The notes: generated by a model not told the origin, from the sequence alone. A DNA stretch of 64,000 nucleotides from CAKRJP01 sp963597615 (GCA_963597615.1 CAVBQS010000053.1:124001-188000); one strand, 5' to 3'. Shown: positions 43,371-52,549, numbered from the stretch's first letter. A program made the numbers and translations.

Positions 43371-44546
43371 TTAGATTTCTTTTCCCTTTGTCAGGATCAT
43401 GTGGATGACAAATGGAACAAACAAGGTAATGAAGGCTGCATAGCCAAGGTAGGCATAGCCTTGTTTTACCACCGCCATTAAACCAAACTGGGCAATGGCG
43501 AAGGCCAAAAAGGTAAAAATTGCGGTAAATATTGCATTTCTTGTTAAATGCCCCTTACTCTTTTCTTCCTGGGATTTCTTTCGCTCTATAGCATTTACAC
43601 AGCGGGTTACAATTCCGGAGATCATATTTACTGCTGTGGAGATGGCTCCTAAAATAATCAGGATTGATATAATTGGAGTTAAAAGCTTTGCCCCTACTCC
43701 GTTTTGCACTAGAACTAGCATAGGCACAGAGGCGGTAGCTAAATCTGCCACATAGGCAATGGCCAAAAGTCCCAAGATGGAAAGTTCCATAGCAAAAAAG
43801 TTACAAAGGAAAATCCGAATGGCTGCCTGATTAATCTGTTTTTCATCGGTTACATCTTCCATATGCTGATACATAACAGAGACAGATGCCAGTTGGAAGA
43901 AGAAATATAAAACAGCAGAGTAGAGGGCCGGCCCAAAGGAATTTGTTCCAGCAGACATTACCGGAAGTTCCCCAGAGGTCATTCGCTGGATAGAGTCCAT
44001 AATATCTCCCCACTGGGCAATGATATTTGGAACCAATACTAGGATTAATCCGATAATAATTAGGACACTTAAGGTGGAAGCACATTTTCGTACTACATTG
44101 GTTCCGTAGAGGGCAATGACGAAAATAAAGGCTCCAATGATTAAGGTGCATAGCCAGTAGGGAATGCCAAACAAAGTCTGGATGGTGGATCCCCCAGTGG
44201 CAAAGGCTGCTGCAGAGGCGGTACCAATCATAATCAGGTAACATATTTCATATAAGTTGGACATAATAGGCTTAGTTTTCCCATAGAGACTGTCAGAAAA
44301 ACTGCGGTAGTCATATGTTTTATGCTTGTAGGCATAACGCATGCCGTACCAGAAAAACAGTGCATATAAGCCCTGGGTTACAATGGGAAGAAGCAGACAC
44401 CAGATTCCATAGTTAATGAAATACTGATAAATCTGAGCTCCTGAGGCAAAGCCACCTCCAAACTGTGTGGTAAAAGCTACAAAGGCCAGACCTGTAGCCA
44501 AAGGCATTTTGCTCTTGTCAACAAGAAGCGAGGTTGAACGACTCAT
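43371..44546 (-). CDS. YkvI-family membrane protein
   Basis: This is an integral membrane protein of 391 residues with about ten hydrophobic helices. It fits the uncharacterised YkvI family, which has a LeuT-type transporter-like fold. The family-typical start FTTQFGGGFASGAQIYQYF lies near residues 27-45. No known substrate. It is encoded 23 bases after the FAD-dependent dehydrogenase gene on the same strand, so it may be the last gene of the lactate-dehydrogenase-like operon and could move the substrate or a product. That link is only positional. Confidence 0.75.
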   Translation of the reverse strand: MSRSTSLLVDKSKMPLATGLAFVAFTTQFGGGFASGAQIYQYFINYGIWCLLLPIVTQGLYALFFWYGMRYAYKHKTYDYRSFSDSLYGKTKPIMSNLYEICYLIMIGTASAAAFATGGSTIQTLFGIPYWLCTLIIGAFIFVIALYGTNVVRKCASTLSVLIIIGLILVLVPNIIAQWGDIMDSIQRMTSGELPVMSAGTNSFGPALYSAVLYFFFQLASVSVMYQHMEDVTDEKQINQAAIRIFLCNFFAMELSILGLLAIAYVADLATASVPMLVLVQNGVGAKLLTPIISILIILGAISTAVNMISGIVTRCVNAIERKKSQEEKSKGHLTRNAIFTAIFTFLAFAIAQFGLMAVVKQGYAYLGYAAFITLFVPFVIHMILTKGKEI

Positions 44547-44569
44547 AGTTAAAAATCCCCCGTGTGTTT

Positions 44570-45994
44570 TTATTTTGTCTTATTAAATTCAATGACTTTA
44601 CCTGGATTTAGGATTAATTTGTCATCAAAGGCAAGCTTAATGGATTTGTATAGGGCAATCATTCTTGGCCCAACAAATTCTTCTAAAAATTCCAAACGAC
44701 CATTTCCAATGCCGTGTTCGCCGGAAAGCTGGCCTCCTAATTCTTTGGACAGGGCATAAAGCTCGGTAAGACTGGCCTGGGTGGCTGCCTTCCATTCTTC
44801 ATCGGACATTTCCGGGCCTCGAAGCATTTCTGTGTGGATATTTCCATCGCCGCAGTGGCCGCAAGGCTCCACCCTTATGCCGTGGGACAGGGCGATTTTT
44901 TTGGCGGCTTTTACATATTCTGCAATCTTGGCTCTTGGAACTACTACATCGCATTCTTCCTGAGAAACAGAGTCTGCCTTCATGCCCTCAAGAATGGCTC
45001 CTCGTACCTCCCAGACACTGCCGGCTCTTTCAGGCGTGGCAGCAATACAGCAGTCAAGGGCACCGTGGGATAGGGCTGATTCTGAGGCGGCTTCTAAGGC
45101 TTTATTAAGTTCCTCTTTGCTGGAAGCGTCGTACATAACAATAAGAACGGCCTCCCCCTGCTTTACCGGAAACATTTTATTTAAGTTTCTTTCTACAATA
45201 TCAATAAGTTCCCGTTCCAAAAATTCAATGGCTGTTGGCACAAAGGGCAGGGCCAAAACCTCCGGAACCATGTCTGCACATTCCTCTAAGCTCTTGAAAG
45301 GCATTACCAAGGTGGCAGAACAGGTTGGGGCAGGCAAAAGTTTTAGGGTTACCTTGGTTAAGATACACAAGGTTCCTTCGGAGCCAATGATTAAATCTTT
45401 AACATCGTAGCCTGTAGTGTTTTTAACTACGTTTGAGGAAAATTCCAAAATAGAACCGTCAGGCATTACTGCCTCGATGCAGCGGACAAAATCCCTAGTA
45501 AGGCCATAGCGAACCGCTTTCATTCCTCCGGCGTTGGTAATAACATTTCCTCCAATAGAGGCTGTTTTTTCTCCCGGATCCGGAGGATAGAAAAGTCCTT
45601 GGGAAGAGGCAGCAGCCTGGATATCAATAAGCAGGGCACCAGGTTCTGCAGTAATGGTCTGGTTTTTATGGTCCACCGGGAAAATGTGATTCATCCGCAT
45701 AATGGATAGCATAATACCGCCATATTTACAGGTGGCACCTCCTGCAAGACCGGTTCCTGCACCCCGGCATACCACAGGAATATTTTCCTTGTAGGCATAG
45801 GCCATAATGGCAGAAATTTCTTCTTTGTTAATAACTTCTACATAAAGTTCAGGGGGAAATACTCCGTACTCCGGCATTTCATCCTTGTAATATTCTTTGG
45901 CAATGTCCTCCCCAACCCAGACTCTGTCAGAAGCGGTTGCCTGGCGGATGTAATCAAAATCCTGGGAGGTCATTTTCTTATATGGATAGGCCAT
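44570..45994 (-). CDS. lctD: FAD-linked D-lactate/glycolate dehydrogenase (GlcD/LctD type)
   Basis: This is a flavoprotein oxidising a 2-hydroxy acid, of 474 residues. The FAD_binding_4 domain is at about residues 40-220 (VVCRGAGTGLAGGAT near 54-68, PDPGEKTASIGGNVITNAGGMK near 138-159). The FAD-oxidase C-terminal domain is at about 220-470, with the substrate/metal site CGHCGDGNIHTEM near 383-395 and LSGEHGIGNGRLEFL near 428-442. With etfA and etfB directly upstream it forms the set known from anaerobes such as Acetobacterium, where NAD is reduced by lactate through electron confurcation with ferredoxin. Glycolate or 2-hydroxyglutarate are alternative substrates. Confidence 0.9.
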   Translation of the reverse strand: MAYPYKKMTSQDFDYIRQATASDRVWVGEDIAKEYYKDEMPEYGVFPPELYVEVINKEEISAIMAYAYKENIPVVCRGAGTGLAGGATCKYGGIMLSIMRMNHIFPVDHKNQTITAEPGALLIDIQAAASSQGLFYPPDPGEKTASIGGNVITNAGGMKAVRYGLTRDFVRCIEAVMPDGSILEFSSNVVKNTTGYDVKDLIIGSEGTLCILTKVTLKLLPAPTCSATLVMPFKSLEECADMVPEVLALPFVPTAIEFLERELIDIVERNLNKMFPVKQGEAVLIVMYDASSKEELNKALEAASESALSHGALDCCIAATPERAGSVWEVRGAILEGMKADSVSQEECDVVVPRAKIAEYVKAAKKIALSHGIRVEPCGHCGDGNIHTEMLRGPEMSDEEWKAATQASLTELYALSKELGGQLSGEHGIGNGRLEFLEEFVGPRMIALYKSIKLAFDDKLILNPGKVIEFNKTK

Positions 45995-45997
45995 GAT

Positions 45998-47188
45998 CTA
46001 ATCCTCCTTTCGATTTTTGATAAGGGCCGTAAGTTCTGGGACCACTTGATAAAGGTCATCTACGATGCAGTAATCTGCAACTTTAAAAATCTGGGCCTGT
46101 GGGTCGGTGTTAATAGCTACAATACACTGGGCTCCCTTCATACAGGCAGTAAACTGAATGGCTCCTGAAACGCCGCAGGTAATAATCAGCTTTGGTCGCA
46201 CCGTTCGACCGGAAAGACCAATCTGGTGGGCAGTGTCTCCGAATCCATTTTCAATCATGGGACGGGTAAAGGCTAATTGTCCACCTAAGGCTTCTGCCAG
46301 CTTTCTGCACATTTCTACATCTTTTTCGTTTTTTACTCCTCGTCCGGCTACTACCAAAATATCCTCTTCCTCAATGGATTTTTCCTTCCTTATTACTTGA
46401 GAAGAGAGGATGCGGATTCTGGAGCGAGACATTTTCTCGTTGACTGTGCAAATCTCCACAGTGCCAGTTGGATTAGCAACCTTTTCGGCCTTATCCATTA
46501 CTTTATAGCGGACGGTGGCAAATTGAGGCCTGGACCTGGTAATGCCAATCTGGGCCATGATATTGCCTCCAAAGGCTGGTCGGATCTGGATCATATCCGT
46601 ATTAGGGCGAATATCTAAGCTGGTACAGTCGGCAGTAAGGCCCGTATGGAATCTTGTGGAAAGTCTAGGAGCCAAGGAACGACCTAGGGCTGTAGCACCG
46701 ATTAATACCGAACTTGGCTTTTTTGCTGCGATGCAATCTGCCACTGCATCGGTATAGCAGTCTGCCCGAAATCCCTCAAAACCCTGATCTTCATAGACAT
46801 AGACGTGGTCGACACCGTAGGCTAAAAGCCTTGTAGCATTTTTCTTAGTGCCCTTTCCCCCTACTATTACACAATTTACCTGGTAGCCAACTTTTTTGGC
46901 CATTTTTCTGGCCTCTCCAATTAATTCAAAAGCTACAGGGTGGATTTCTCCCAATTCCTGTTCTACATAGATTAGAAAATGTTTCCATTGGTCTTTATCT
47001 ACAGATTTTGCCTTTTGTTCAAATCGAATGGCCTTTTTAGGACAGTTTCTTACACAAAGTCCGCACATTCTACAATTTTCATTTACCTGGATGCCGCTTC
47101 CTTCAATAGAAAGGGCACCGAAGGGACATTTCTCTACGCATTTGCTGCAGAGACTACATTTATCAGAATCAAATTTTAAAAAATCCAT
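45998..47188 (-). CDS. etfA: Electron transfer flavoprotein alpha subunit with N-terminal ferredoxin domain
   Basis: This is EtfA of 396 residues. The first 55 carry two [4Fe-4S] motifs (C-S-L-C-S-K-C-V-E-K-C-P near 11-22 and C-R-M-C-G-L-C-V-R-N-C-P near 39-50). The Etf alpha N-terminal domain follows at about 70-250, and the C-terminal FAD domain has VVAGRGVKNEKD near 275-286, GFGDTAHQIGLSGRTVRPKLII near 313-334 and CGVSGAIQFTACMKG. The ferredoxin extension is typical of lactate-dehydrogenase-linked Etf (LctC). It lies 3 bases upstream of the dehydrogenase and 15 bases after etfB. Confidence 0.93.
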   Translation of the reverse strand: MDFLKFDSDKCSLCSKCVEKCPFGALSIEGSGIQVNENCRMCGLCVRNCPKKAIRFEQKAKSVDKDQWKHFLIYVEQELGEIHPVAFELIGEARKMAKKVGYQVNCVIVGGKGTKKNATRLLAYGVDHVYVYEDQGFEGFRADCYTDAVADCIAAKKPSSVLIGATALGRSLAPRLSTRFHTGLTADCTSLDIRPNTDMIQIRPAFGGNIMAQIGITRSRPQFATVRYKVMDKAEKVANPTGTVEICTVNEKMSRSRIRILSSQVIRKEKSIEEEDILVVAGRGVKNEKDVEMCRKLAEALGGQLAFTRPMIENGFGDTAHQIGLSGRTVRPKLIITCGVSGAIQFTACMKGAQCIVAINTDPQAQIFKVADYCIVDDLYQVVPELTALIKNRKED

Positions 47189-47203
47189 GGTGCTGCCGTC
47201 CTC

Positions 47204-47992
47204 CTATATGATTTTCTTCTTGCTAAGTGCCGAAAATAAGGCCTTGGTCTTTTCAGAAGAATTTCCTTCAAGATAAATCTGTCCCTCGCTTTCCGGTGGG
47301 GCAAACATGCGGTCCACTGCGGTGGGGGAACCAACCAGGCCATAGCGACTAAGATCTTGGTCGGGCATGTCGGCAAAGCCTAGGATGCGGATAGGTCGAT
47401 CTTTGGTGGCCTTCTGTAAAATATAGGAAGGAAGCCTGGGGACGCAGGTGTCCTTGTCTATGGTTAAGAGACAGGGGTAGGGAAGCTCTGAAACTTGAGA
47501 TACTGTCACTAGATCCTGGCGAACCTGGATATGGGAAGCCGTAACCTCTGTAATCTCTGCTACCCATGCGGCATGGGGCAAGGATAAGTGTTCTGCAATG
47601 GAAGGGCCAACCTGGGCAGTATCCCCGTCAGTGGTTTGTCTTCCGCAAATAATTAAATCTACATCCCCGATGACCTGAATCCCCTGAGATAAGGCGTAGG
47701 AGGTGGCTAATACATCTGCTCCTGCAAATTTCTTGTCGGAAAGAATTACTGCGTCGTCGGCTCCGCAAGCATAGGCATCCCGGATCATTTCCTCTGCCTG
47801 GGGAGGTCCCATAGTAAGGACTGTAACACTTCCTCCAACCTGTTCTTTAATATTAAGAGCCGTTTCTAAGGCAAACAGATCGTAAGGATTGGTTCGGGTA
47901 TCTCCGGACATACGTTTCATAGCTCCGGTTTCCGGGTCAATATCTACCTTAGAGGAAGCAGGAACCTGTTTCATACAAACTACAATTTTCAT
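47204..47992 (-). CDS. etfB: Electron transfer flavoprotein beta subunit
   Basis: This is EtfB of 262 residues, forming the heterodimer with EtfA. Family features are the N-terminal MKIVVCMKQVPAS, NPYDLFALETAL near 36-47, LTMGPPQAEEMIRDAYACGADDAVLL-like segment near 59-83, and ICGRQTTDGDTAQVGPSIAEHL near 113-134. It is the first gene of the etfB-etfA-lctD operon. A TATAAT element (minus strand) and an inverted repeat TTTTGCG/CGCAAAA lie in the 160 bases before it. Confidence 0.94.
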   Translation of the reverse strand: MKIVVCMKQVPASSKVDIDPETGAMKRMSGDTRTNPYDLFALETALNIKEQVGGSVTVLTMGPPQAEEMIRDAYACGADDAVILSDKKFAGADVLATSYALSQGIQVIGDVDLIICGRQTTDGDTAQVGPSIAEHLSLPHAAWVAEITEVTASHIQVRQDLVTVSQVSELPYPCLLTIDKDTCVPRLPSYILQKATKDRPIRILGFADMPDQDLSRYGLVGSPTAVDRMFAPPESEGQIYLEGNSSEKTKALFSALSKKKII

Positions 47993-48023
47993 TTACATAT
48001 TTTCCTTTACATTTTAATGCTGC

Positions 48024-48062
48024 TTTTGCGCTTTAATGTGCTAAAACGCAAAACAGATTATA
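48024..48062 (-). promoter_or_regulatory. Promoter -10 and possible operator of the etfB-etfA-lctD operon
   Basis: A perfect TATAAT on the minus strand (48057-48062) is followed by the inverted repeat TTTTGCG-N16-CGCAAAA (48024-48030, 48047-48053), which covers the expected transcription start. The -35 is weak, which may mean activator dependence. Confidence 0.45.
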
Positions 48063-48076
48063 GCACAGATGAAATA

Positions 48077-48120
48077 AAAAATCCACGAAATTTGCAAATT
48101 GTTTTGTGCAAATTTCATGG
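48077..48120 (-). terminator. Terminator of the sucrose-operon LacI gene
   Basis: Fourteen-base arms (48083-48096 with 48107-48120, one wobble) built on GAAATTTGCA are followed on the minus strand by a T run, 34 bases after the LacI stop. Confidence 0.75.
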
Positions 48121-48153
48121 ATAATCTGCTGATTTAAATAATTAGGATAAGTA

Positions 48154-49185
48154 TTACTTTTCCGTGGTAGCCCGTGGTAAAAGTATAGGCTCAATGGTTT
48201 TGTGAATAGGTTCCGTTATTGCTGAAGAATTTTTTGCTTTACGAGCTTTTATTTGAGCTACAAGAAGCTGCATGGCTTCTTTGGCAATCTGTTCAATTTG
48301 CTGGCTCACAGTACTAATGGGAATTACAGCCTGTCGTGAAATGGGAGAATTATCGAACCCTACAAGATAGTAGTCTTCTGGTAAATGTCCATATTTACGG
48401 ATCAGGAGATTCAATAGGATATTGGTATAAATATCATTGGCAATGAAAATTCCTTTCCGGGAACTGGGGTAGAAGTTCTCTATAGATGTAAGAATATCGA
48501 AAAGAACATTCTCGTTTTGTTCGTAATGATTCCCCATATCTCGAATGATGACTTCATTGGTTAGATTGTGACTCTTGCAATAATCTTCAAATCCTCGTAG
48601 ACGGTTATAGGCAGGCATCGTTTTAGGGGTTGGAGAATTGATGTGAATCATAATCTCGCATTGGTGCTTAGATAGTAGCTCCATAGCCTCCCAGGCACCT
48701 GCATAGTTGTCGGTATTAACACTTGATACAAACAAGTCTTCACGCTCGATTGAAACGATAGGGATGGGAAGCTCTGACAGTTCTTTGGAAGGAATGGTGT
48801 GACTTAAGACAATCAATCCTTCGATTTGGTAAGCCAGTAGCTCTTGGATATAACGTCGTTCTGTTTCTTCTTCCTCATTTCCAATAAAAACAAGAAATTT
48901 GTAGCCGTAATTTTCGTAGGTGAGCAAAATCTGATCCAGCATTTCGGAGTAATAATCCAAATATAGATTAGGAATAATAATTCCAATAAACTCGGTTCTT
49001 CCATTGGCCAAAATACGAGCTACTTTGTTTTCTTGATAATTTAATTTCACTAAAGCGTCTGAAATAATTTTTTGATTTTCCAAGGTTAGGGAATCGGGAT
49101 GATTAAAATATCGTGAGATCGTTGTCTTGGAAAAATTTGTATATTTTGCAATATCACTGAAGGTGACCTTTGATTTTTTTTCCAT
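48154..49185 (-). CDS. LacI-family regulator of the sucrose/fructoside operon
   Basis: This repressor of 343 residues starts at 49,185 after AGAGGAACTACT; a longer in-frame start upstream adds a hydrophobic non-family stretch and was rejected. The LacI HTH T-F-S-D-I-A-K-Y-T-N-F-S-K-T-T-I-S-R-Y-F lies at about residues 7-27, then an effector domain follows (IGIIIPNLYLDYYSEML near 63-79). It is divergent from the binding-protein gene, and two identical AACCGGTT-centred sites lie between them. It very probably represses the operon until sucrose or a derivative binds. Confidence 0.9.
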   Translation of the reverse strand: MEKKSKVTFSDIAKYTNFSKTTISRYFNHPDSLTLENQKIISDALVKLNYQENKVARILANGRTEFIGIIIPNLYLDYYSEMLDQILLTYENYGYKFLVFIGNEEEETERRYIQELLAYQIEGLIVLSHTIPSKELSELPIPIVSIEREDLFVSSVNTDNYAGAWEAMELLSKHQCEIMIHINSPTPKTMPAYNRLRGFEDYCKSHNLTNEVIIRDMGNHYEQNENVLFDILTSIENFYPSSRKGIFIANDIYTNILLNLLIRKYGHLPEDYYLVGFDNSPISRQAVIPISTVSQQIEQIAKEAMQLLVAQIKARKAKNSSAITEPIHKTIEPILLPRATTEK

Positions 49186-49215
49186 AGTAGTTCCTCTAAT
49201 ATAAAGTATGACTAT

Positions 49216-49244
49216 AGTATAACAGAAGAAATGGCAAGCTACAA
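49216..49244 (-). promoter_or_regulatory. Promoter of the LacI gene
   Basis: On the minus strand TTGTAG (49239-49244) is 17 bases from TATACT (49216-49221). The operator copy at 49,243-49,261 abuts the -35, so autoregulation is possible. Confidence 0.55.
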
Positions 49245-49261
49245 CATAAAGTAACCGGTTA
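49243..49261. promoter_or_regulatory. LacI operator O1
   Basis: AACATAAAGTAACCGGTTA is identical over 19 bases to the second copy 113 bases away. The central AACCGGTT palindrome with a CG core is typical for LacI-family sites. Confidence 0.75.
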
Positions 49262-49323
49262 TGCAATTTCTACAAAAAATGCTATGCTAAATCAGCATCA
49301 ATTAACGAAAATAAAGGAAAATA

Positions 49324-49352
49324 TTGACTTTTTAAGTCTAGGAATGTAGGAT
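49324..49352 (+). promoter_or_regulatory. Promoter of the sucrose/fructoside operon
   Basis: TTGACT (49324-49329) is 17 bases from TAGGAT (49347-49352). The expected start point falls at the left edge of operator O2. Confidence 0.6.
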
Positions 49353-49355
49353 AAA

Positions 49356-49378
49356 AACATAAAGTAACCGGTTACTTT
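49356..49378. promoter_or_regulatory. LacI operator O2
   Basis: The 18-base perfect palindrome AAAGTAACCGGTTACTTT (49361-49378) lies directly downstream of the -10 element, where bound repressor would block transcription. It shares 19 bases (49356-49374) with O1. Confidence 0.85.
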
Positions 49379-49422
49379 TGCAAGGATATAATAGTGATGA
49401 AACAGCTTGGGAGGAATACAGG

Positions 49423-50796
49423 ATGAGAAAGAGAAAGCTGAATAAATTGATGGCGCTGGGACTTGCAGTGGTTTTGATCACGACTTCCCTTACTGGTTGC
49501 CGATTTGGATTTGCCAGTGATCCTGATGATGATAGTGGGACAGAGAAGGCAGAACCCATTGACATGTCTGTAGATACGTTTTCCTATGATACGAGTCTAG
49601 AAGGAACTACCATTACGCTCTTAAATTCAAAAGCAGAGATTCAAACTGCTTTGGAGGAAATGGGAACTGTATTTGAAGAAAAGTCTGGGGTTCATATTGA
49701 CGTGATGCCGGTAACAGAGGGAGATTCCCCCTATACCAAGGTGGTTAATATGTATAATTCTGGCAGTGCTCCTACTTTGGCAATTCTTGATACAACGGAT
49801 GTAGAAGCACTTGCGGAGGAAAAAGCACTGGATTTGTCAAATGAAGAGTGGGTAGAGGAGGCCGGTGAATATACAACCGAAATTAATGGCAAAATCTATA
49901 GTCTTCCTCTTTGTGTGGAAGGCAAAGGAATTATTTACAACAAAAAGGTAATCGAAGATACCCTGGGAGGAAGCTTTGATCCTACAGAAATCCGTACACT
50001 TAGTGATTTTGAGAATCTTCTTAAAAAACTTGGGGATGCAGGAATGGAAAAACCTATTTCTCTAGCAAAGGAAGACTGGTCTTTAGGAGCTCATCATCTG
50101 CAGTATTTATATGAAACCTATGACGGCACATCGGAAGGGGCAGCAGAGGCTGTGGAGAAACTGGAAGATGGCACGTTGAAATTAAAAGACTATAATCGAA
50201 TGAATCAGTTTTTGGATATGTTTGATGTGTTAAAAAAATATAATGTGGCAAAGGCAGATCCCCTTGGGGCTGATTATGATGAGATGGCAATCGATCTGGT
50301 GGATGGCAAAACCGCGTTCTGGTTTAACGGAAACTGGGCATGGCCAAACCTTCAGGAAGCTGGTGCAAAAAATGATGATGAATACGGATTTTTGCCCTAT
50401 TTTATGAATGGTGATGAGGATGATTTTGTAAATACTAAGATTCAGGCAGCACCGTCTAAACAAATTATGCTTGATGGAAAGCAGTCAACCCAGAATCAGC
50501 AGGCGGCTGCCAAAGAATTTCTAAACTGGATTGTATTTTCAGAGATTGGGCAGCAGATGTTAGTAAAGACTTGCAACCTAATTCCGCCATTTAAGAATAA
50601 CCCAAATGAGCCGCAGGATCCTCTAAGCCGTGATATTTATCACAGAGTGCAAAATGATGGTGCTTATAATGCGGCTGCTATCGTGCCAAACGATCACTGG
50701 TCAGTTCTAGGTGCAGCAATGCAGAAATATCTGGCGGGACGGTGTGACAGAGAGGAACTTATAGAAGCTATACAGGATTATTGGGATGAACAGTAA
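49423..50796 (+). CDS. Sugar ABC transporter substrate-binding lipoprotein (sucrose/fructoside operon)
   Basis: This is an extracellular solute-binding protein of the CUT1 type (family 1), 457 residues. The start at 49,423 follows GGGAGGAATACAGG; an earlier in-frame ATG was rejected because the signal peptide begins at MRKRKLNKL. The signal peptide ends in a lipobox L-T-G-C near residue 25. The mature protein begins with an acidic linker and then a binding fold (TTITLLNSKAEIQTALEEM, WFNGNWAWPNLQEAG). First gene of a LacI-controlled operon with two permeases, GH32 and sucrose phosphorylase, so sucrose or short fructo-oligosaccharides are the likely ligands. Confidence 0.9.
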   Translation: MRKRKLNKLMALGLAVVLITTSLTGCRFGFASDPDDDSGTEKAEPIDMSVDTFSYDTSLEGTTITLLNSKAEIQTALEEMGTVFEEKSGVHIDVMPVTEGDSPYTKVVNMYNSGSAPTLAILDTTDVEALAEEKALDLSNEEWVEEAGEYTTEINGKIYSLPLCVEGKGIIYNKKVIEDTLGGSFDPTEIRTLSDFENLLKKLGDAGMEKPISLAKEDWSLGAHHLQYLYETYDGTSEGAAEAVEKLEDGTLKLKDYNRMNQFLDMFDVLKKYNVAKADPLGADYDEMAIDLVDGKTAFWFNGNWAWPNLQEAGAKNDDEYGFLPYFMNGDEDDFVNTKIQAAPSKQIMLDGKQSTQNQQAAAKEFLNWIVFSEIGQQMLVKTCNLIPPFKNNPNEPQDPLSRDIYHRVQNDGAYNAAAIVPNDHWSVLGAAMQKYLAGRCDREELIEAIQDYWDEQ

Positions 50797-50807
50797 GGGG
50801 GACTCGT

Positions 50808-51680
50808 ATGAAATCAAAGAGTAAAGGAAAAGATTTTTGTATATTTGCATTGCCTGGATTATTTTGCTTTCTGGCAGTGGTAATGGTGCCTTTTGTCTAT
50901 GGGGTCTATCTAACATTTACAGACTGGAACGGAGTAGCGGCTACAAAGAATTTTGTAGGATTTCGTAATTTTGCAAAGATGGCAAAAGATGCTCAATTTT
51001 TTAGTTCTTTGGGTTTGACTTTTCGTTATGTGATTGCAGTTGTGCTTTTGGTAAATATTATTGCCTTTTTGCTGGCTTATCTTTTGACTAGAGGGTTTAA
51101 GGGACAGAATTTTTTCCGAGCAGGTTTTTTTACTCCCAACTTGATTGGAGGAATCGTGTTAGGTTATATTTGGCAGTTTGTATTTTCTCGTGTGTTTGTA
51201 AGCATCGGGGATACCACAGGATGGAAATTATTTGAAGCATCATGGTTGTCAAAACCAGGCACAGCCTTTGCTGCCTTGGTGCTTGTAACTGTATGGCAGT
51301 TGTCAGGTTATATGATATTGATTTATGTAGCTGGTTTTGCAGGGCTGGATGAGGAAGTTATGGAGGCTGCAAATCTAGATGGAGCTTCAGGATGGAGACG
51401 TATGAAAGATATTATCCTGCCGCTTATGATGCCTTCCATTACCATTTGCCTCTTCCTTACATTATCCCGTGCCTTTATGGTTTATGATGTCAACCTTTCT
51501 TTAACAGGTGGGGCACCATATGGAACAACGGAAATGGCTGCTATGCATGTGTACGAAAAGGCATTTACATCTCGCCAGTTTGGCGTGGGCCAGGCGGAGG
51601 CAATTGTTCTCTTTTTGATTGTTGCCTGCATTAGCGGAATTCAGGTATATCTTACAAAGAAAAAGGAGGTTGCTGCATAA
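50808..51680 (+). CDS. Sugar ABC transporter permease 1 (MalF-type)
   Basis: This membrane subunit of the CUT1 importer has 290 residues and six membrane helices. The EAA loop that contacts the ATPase reads EEVMEAANLDGASGWRRMKDIILP near residues 183-206. The N-terminal PGLFCFLAVVMVPFVYGVYLTFTDWNG is typical for the MalF/UgpA group. GGGGGA lies before the ATG, 12 bases after the binding protein. Its last base overlaps the first of the next permease. No ATPase gene lies in the operon, so a shared MsmK-type ATPase elsewhere is expected. Confidence 0.92.
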   Translation: MKSKSKGKDFCIFALPGLFCFLAVVMVPFVYGVYLTFTDWNGVAATKNFVGFRNFAKMAKDAQFFSSLGLTFRYVIAVVLLVNIIAFLLAYLLTRGFKGQNFFRAGFFTPNLIGGIVLGYIWQFVFSRVFVSIGDTTGWKLFEASWLSKPGTAFAALVLVTVWQLSGYMILIYVAGFAGLDEEVMEAANLDGASGWRRMKDIILPLMMPSITICLFLTLSRAFMVYDVNLSLTGGAPYGTTEMAAMHVYEKAFTSRQFGVGQAEAIVLFLIVACISGIQVYLTKKKEVAA

Positions 51681-52540
51681 TGAAATCTACATCTATTGGT
51701 GGAATAAAGAAAAAAACTACAACATGGTTGGCCATGGCTGGTATGATCTTGGTATTTATTGCCTATATGTTTCCATTTCTCATGGTTATGATCAATGCTT
51801 TGAAGCAAAAGAGAGATATTATTAAAAGTCCATTTTCCTGGCTGTATACAGTAAAGGGATTGTCTTTTGATAACTTTGTGGCAGCCTTTAGCCAAATGAA
51901 TTTCCTTAGTGCTATTAAAAATTCTCTTATTATAACGGTTCTTGCAACGGTAATCGTATCTATATTGGCAGCTATGTTGGCTTACTATATGGTTCGCAAT
52001 AACAATTGGATTTCGAAATTAACATTTGCTCTTATGGTGGCATCCATGATTATCCCTTTTCAGGCGATTATGATCCCGCTCGTAAGTATCTATGGTGGTA
52101 CATTAAATCTGTTAAATCACAGATTTACACTCATTTTCATGCATGTAGGATTTTCAATGTCCATGACCGTATTTATGTACCATGGTTTTATCCGAGGCAG
52201 TGTGCCAATTGCCCTTGAGGAAGCTGCATATTTGGATGGTTGTAGTCACACACAGACTTTTTTTAAGATTATTTTACCCTTGCTAAAACCTATCATGGCA
52301 ACAACAATTATTTTAAATGCACTGGCATTTTGGAACGACTTTTTGCTCCCGTCACTGGTATTGACAGATAAAGATTTATTGACCCTGCCCCTGTCAACTT
52401 ATAGTTTTTACGGAACATATTCTGCAGATTATGGAACAATCATGGCAGGCCTTTTGCTCTGCGTTATTCCAATTTTGATTTTATATGTAGTATTACAGAA
52501 ACAGATTATAAATGGCGTTGTGACAGGAGCTGTGAAATAA
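51680..52540 (+). CDS. Sugar ABC transporter permease 2 (MalG-type)
   Basis: This is the second membrane subunit, with 286 residues and six membrane helices. The EAA loop is ALEEAAYLDGCSHTQTFFKIILP near residues 177-199. The N-terminal segment AYMFPFLMVMINALK is typical for MalG-type permeases. AAGGAGG precedes the start. It is translated coupled to the first permease (1-base overlap). With the binding protein and an external ATPase it imports the disaccharide for the intracellular GH32 and phosphorylase encoded next. Confidence 0.92.
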   Translation: MKSTSIGGIKKKTTTWLAMAGMILVFIAYMFPFLMVMINALKQKRDIIKSPFSWLYTVKGLSFDNFVAAFSQMNFLSAIKNSLIITVLATVIVSILAAMLAYYMVRNNNWISKLTFALMVASMIIPFQAIMIPLVSIYGGTLNLLNHRFTLIFMHVGFSMSMTVFMYHGFIRGSVPIALEEAAYLDGCSHTQTFFKIILPLLKPIMATTIILNALAFWNDFLLPSLVLTDKDLLTLPLSTYSFYGTYSADYGTIMAGLLLCVIPILILYVVLQKQIINGVVTGAVK

Positions 52541-52549
52541 GGAGGCGTA

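Noticed and set aside
45000..47280. Several plus-strand open frames over the etfA/lctD genes
   Set aside because: They are antisense shadows of well-supported genes with strong family motifs.
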